Below are positions 5,933 to 7,296 of a stretch of DNA of 7,296 nt, one piece after another. This DNA comes from Pseudomonadota bacterium. GTDB taxonomy: Bacteria > Pseudomonadota > Gammaproteobacteria > Pseudomonadales > Oleiphilaceae. The DNA lies in NCBI GenBank assembly GCA_023430625.1, contig JAEZAA010000107.1, positions 1-7,296 of the forward strand, written 5' to 3'. The translations under genes and the position numbers were made by a program. The notes under the pieces were generated by a model. That model saw only the letters and a program-made list of their open reading frames with translations, did not search any database and was not told the origin of the DNA. Positions within the stretch are counted from its first letter, which is position 1. Each line of letters opens with the position of its first letter.

Positions 5933-6119
5933 CCATGATCAAGCGCGCGTCAGTCTATCACTTTCTTTTTGACGAATATATTTATACACATGGCGTTATG
6001 GCCATACACCGTTCTTGCATCCCTGCATGGTTATTCATCCCTTTAGCAACAGCGCACGCATAGTCCTGTCACAGGTCAACCGATGGTTTCCAATGAAAGC
6101 ACCCAGCGGAACTCGCGCA

Positions 6120-6147
6120 TTGCAAATCGTTAGAACGTGATTAAGCT
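6120..6147 (+). promoter_or_regulatory. Weak candidate promoter for ppsR
   Basis: TTGCAA (6120-6125), a 16-base spacer and TAAGCT (6142-6147) resemble -35 and -10 boxes with four and three of six consensus bases. This would give a leader of about 27 bases before the ATG at 6181. The match is poor and other promoters in the intergenic region are equally possible. Confidence 0.22.
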
Positions 6148-6180
6148 AAGGGCAAATCCCATAGGCAGGAAAACGTTCTG

Positions 6181-6999
6181 ATGAAACGTACCGCATTCTT
6201 CATTTCCGACGGCACAGGTATTACGGCCGAGGGCTTGGGCCATAGTCTTTTGGCCCAATTCGAAACCATCGAATTCGAACACGTTACCCTGCCCTACACC
6301 GATACGATCGACAAAGCCGAGGATGCAGTTCGCCGTATCGATCAGGCCTTTCATACCGATAATTTGAAACCGATTATCTTCGATACCATTGTGAACAAAG
6401 AGATTCGGGATGTCATCGCACGCAGCGAAGGCTTCATGGTGGACATCTTCGGAACCTTCCTGTCGCCACTGGAGCAGGAACTAGGCCACCAATCCTCCTA
6501 CACGGTCGGCAAATCTCATTCGATCACCAAAAATGGCTCTTACTCCCGTCGCATTGAGGCAGTGAACTATGCCCTCGACAATGACGACGGCGCCCGCACT
6601 CAGCGCTATGACGAAGCGGATCTGATTCTGATCGGCGTCTCCCGCAGCGGCAAGACACCCACCTGCCTCTACCTCGCGCTGCAATATGGCGTCAAGGCGG
6701 CGAACTACCCGATTACCGAAGAAGACCTCGCAGACCAGAAAATGCCGGATGCACTGCGGACACATCGTCACAAGCTGTTCGGGCTGACCATCGATCCCGA
6801 ACGCCTGGCAGTTATCCGTAACGAACGGAGACCAAATTCCCGCTACTCATCCGTCAAGCAGTGCCAATATGAGGTGGAGGAAGTGGAGCTGATGTACCGG
6901 CGTGAGCGCATTCCCTGCCTGAACTCCACCGAATGCTCGGTTGAAGAGATCGCCACGCGCATCATGATGCAGGCTGGCCTCAAGCGTCGCATTCGTTGA
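6181..6999 (+). CDS. ppsR: PEP synthase regulatory protein: bifunctional kinase/pyrophosphorylase (DUF299)
   Basis: A 272-residue protein of the usual length for the PpsR/YdiA (DUF299) family. It begins with FFISDGTGITAEGLGHSLL (6-24), the family's N-terminal signature. A P-loop G152-V-S-R-S-G-K-T159 binds the nucleotide. YLALQYGVKAANYPI (164-178) and FGLTIDPERL (200-209) are further conserved blocks. In this family the protein uses ADP to phosphorylate a threonine of phosphohistidine-bearing PEP synthase, inactivating it, and uses phosphate to remove that group, releasing pyrophosphate. Its target site is present in the neighbouring PpsA (T416 beside H418), and the divergent arrangement matches E. 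coli ppsA/ydiA, so the PEP-synthase-type rather than the PPDK-type partner is well supported. The ATG at 6181 gives the standard N-terminus. AGGA (6167-6170) lies 10 bases upstream, a slightly long spacing. Cytoplasmic. Confidence 0.97.
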   Translation: MKRTAFFISDGTGITAEGLGHSLLAQFETIEFEHVTLPYTDTIDKAEDAVRRIDQAFHTDNLKPIIFDTIVNKEIRDVIARSEGFMVDIFGTFLSPLEQELGHQSSYTVGKSHSITKNGSYSRRIEAVNYALDNDDGARTQRYDEADLILIGVSRSGKTPTCLYLALQYGVKAANYPITEEDLADQKMPDALRTHRHKLFGLTIDPERLAVIRNERRPNSRYSSVKQCQYEVEEVELMYRRERIPCLNSTECSVEEIATRIMMQAGLKRRIR

Positions 7000-7006
7000 A
7001 CCTAAA

Positions 7007-7038
7007 CCGGTGTGCCCTGTTCATGCAGGACGCACCGG
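7007..7038. terminator. Strong hairpin terminator between ppsR and the M16 protease gene
   Basis: CCGGTGTGCCCTG (7007-7019) and CAGGACGCACCGG (7026-7038) pair over 13 positions with one wobble and one mismatch around a 6-base loop. The stem starts 7 bases after the ppsR stop. A pyrimidine-rich tail CCTCCTCTCCTTT follows on the + strand; GGTTTAGG follows on the - strand. Its place between convergent genes fits a terminator, possibly bidirectional. Confidence 0.65.
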
Positions 7039-7085
7039 CCTCCTCTCCTTTATACTGTGCCGATTCCAGTGCGAAGGCTATTACC

Positions 7086-7296
7086 TTACAGTTGCTTCAG
7101 TTCAAGACCCAGTTTTTCGATCAGGTCCCGATTCCGCTCACCGGTAAGCACCGCCACACTTGCCAGTTCAGGCTTGAGATAGGTTTCCGCCACGCGACGC
7201 AGATCGTCTAGAGTCACCTGCAGAATCCGCTCCCGGAAACGGCGGCGCTGCGCGGGGCTGCGGCCGAACAGGTTGGAGTGGAAGGCGCTCTTGGCC
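7086..7296 (-). CDS. C-terminal end of a probable M16 (insulinase/PreP-like) metalloprotease, partial
   Basis: Reading the minus strand from the window edge gives about 69 codons ending in TAA at 7086-7088, open to the edge with no start. The fragment reads SAFHSNLFGRSPAQ near its start, then RRRFRERILQVTLDDLRRVA, then YLKPELASVAVLTGE and a short tail ending LGLELKQL. The pattern of a fit-to-R 'R..FRE.IL..T.DDLR..A..YL' helix followed by a beta strand 'ASVAVLTGE' is what I recognise at the C-terminus of insulinase-type (M16, especially PreP-like) peptidases. The zinc site (HxxEH) would lie far upstream, outside the window, so activity cannot be judged. It converges on ppsR across a hairpin terminator. 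The subfamily call is tentative. Confidence 0.7.
   Translation of the reverse strand, partial: AKSAFHSNLFGRSPAQRRRFRERILQVTLDDLRRVAETYLKPELASVAVLTGERNRDLIEKLGLELKQL

Larger units (their letters stand above)
5822..6180. promoter_or_regulatory. Divergent ppsA-ppsR intergenic regulatory region
   Basis: These 359 bases separate two oppositely transcribed start codons and must hold both promoters. I see no credible gene. Visible features are a CGAACG direct repeat at 11-base spacing with an overlapping inverted repeat (5910-5932), an AT-rich stretch around 5975-5988 (AATATATTTATACA) unlike its surroundings, and an 11-base dyad CCTGT-C-ACAGG (6065-6075). AGAACGT (6132-6138) has an inverted partner ACGTTCT (6173-6179) immediately before the ppsR start. 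I find no strong sigma70 -35/-10 pair for ppsA. TTGACG at 5969-5974 lacks a proper -10 partner. Regulation by carbon source is expected for ppsA, but no regulator site could be recognised. Confidence 0.6.

Noticed and set aside
5969..5997. TTGACG followed by an AT-rich stretch as a ppsR promoter
   Set aside because: The -35 match is good, but the bases 17-18 positions downstream (GGCGTT, GCGTTA) are not a usable -10 box.
5845..6063. A 72-codon open frame in the ppsA-ppsR intergenic region
   Set aside because: No convincing ribosome site, no recognisable motif, composition unlike neighbouring genes, and it occupies the region needed for two divergent promoters.
7051..7056. TATACT, a good -10 box match after ppsR
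   Set aside because: No -35 box at suitable spacing, and it would fire into the convergent protease gene.

Overview
This 7.3 kb window looks like ordinary chromosome from a gammaproteobacterium, probably an environmental or marine Pseudomonas/Oceanospirillales-like lineage. The evidence is a divergent ppsA/ppsR pair, an RraA-family protein very close to the Pseudomonas and E. coli types, a TIGR04211-type SH3/coiled-coil envelope protein and moderate-to-high GC coding sequence. Genus cannot be fixed from the sequence alone. I see no insertion sequences, phage genes, CRISPR arrays or tRNA/rRNA genes.

Layout. (1) Bases 13-998, + strand: a tightly coupled two-gene unit encodes a secreted, membrane-anchored SH3/coiled-coil protein and a 102-residue single-domain PilZ protein (c-di-GMP receptor type). 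(2) Bases 1008-1038: a hairpin separates this unit from genes converging on it. (3) Bases 1092-5821, - strand, in transcription order: ppsA (PEP synthase), an alpha/beta-hydrolase-fold protein, a TIP30-like atypical SDR oxidoreductase, and an RraA-family protein. The hydrolase and SDR genes overlap by 14 bases. (4) Bases 5822-6180: a divergent intergenic regulatory region of 359 bases. (5) Bases 6181-6999, + strand: ppsR, the bifunctional kinase/pyrophosphorylase that switches PEP synthase off and on. (6) Bases 7007-7038: a terminator-like hairpin. (7) Bases 7086-7296, - strand: the C-terminal end of what appears to be an M16 (insulinase/PreP-like) metalloprotease that runs off the window.

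How it works together. PpsA makes phosphoenolpyruvate from pyruvate for gluconeogenesis, and PpsR controls it by phosphorylating a threonine two residues before the catalytic histidine. Both residues (T416, H418) are present. The RraA-like protein carries the D-x20-R-D motif associated with oxaloacetate decarboxylase/aldolase activity, so it could in principle generate pyruvate, PpsA's substrate; that link is inference. The hydrolase-fold protein appears to have lost the usual nucleophile-His-Asp triad positions, making it the most unusual protein here. ppsA and the SDR gene both appear to start with TTG.

I did not find a clearly new multi-gene system. The best leads are the degenerate hydrolase inside the ppsA cluster, the RraA motif beside ppsA, and the SH3/coiled-coil plus PilZ pair.
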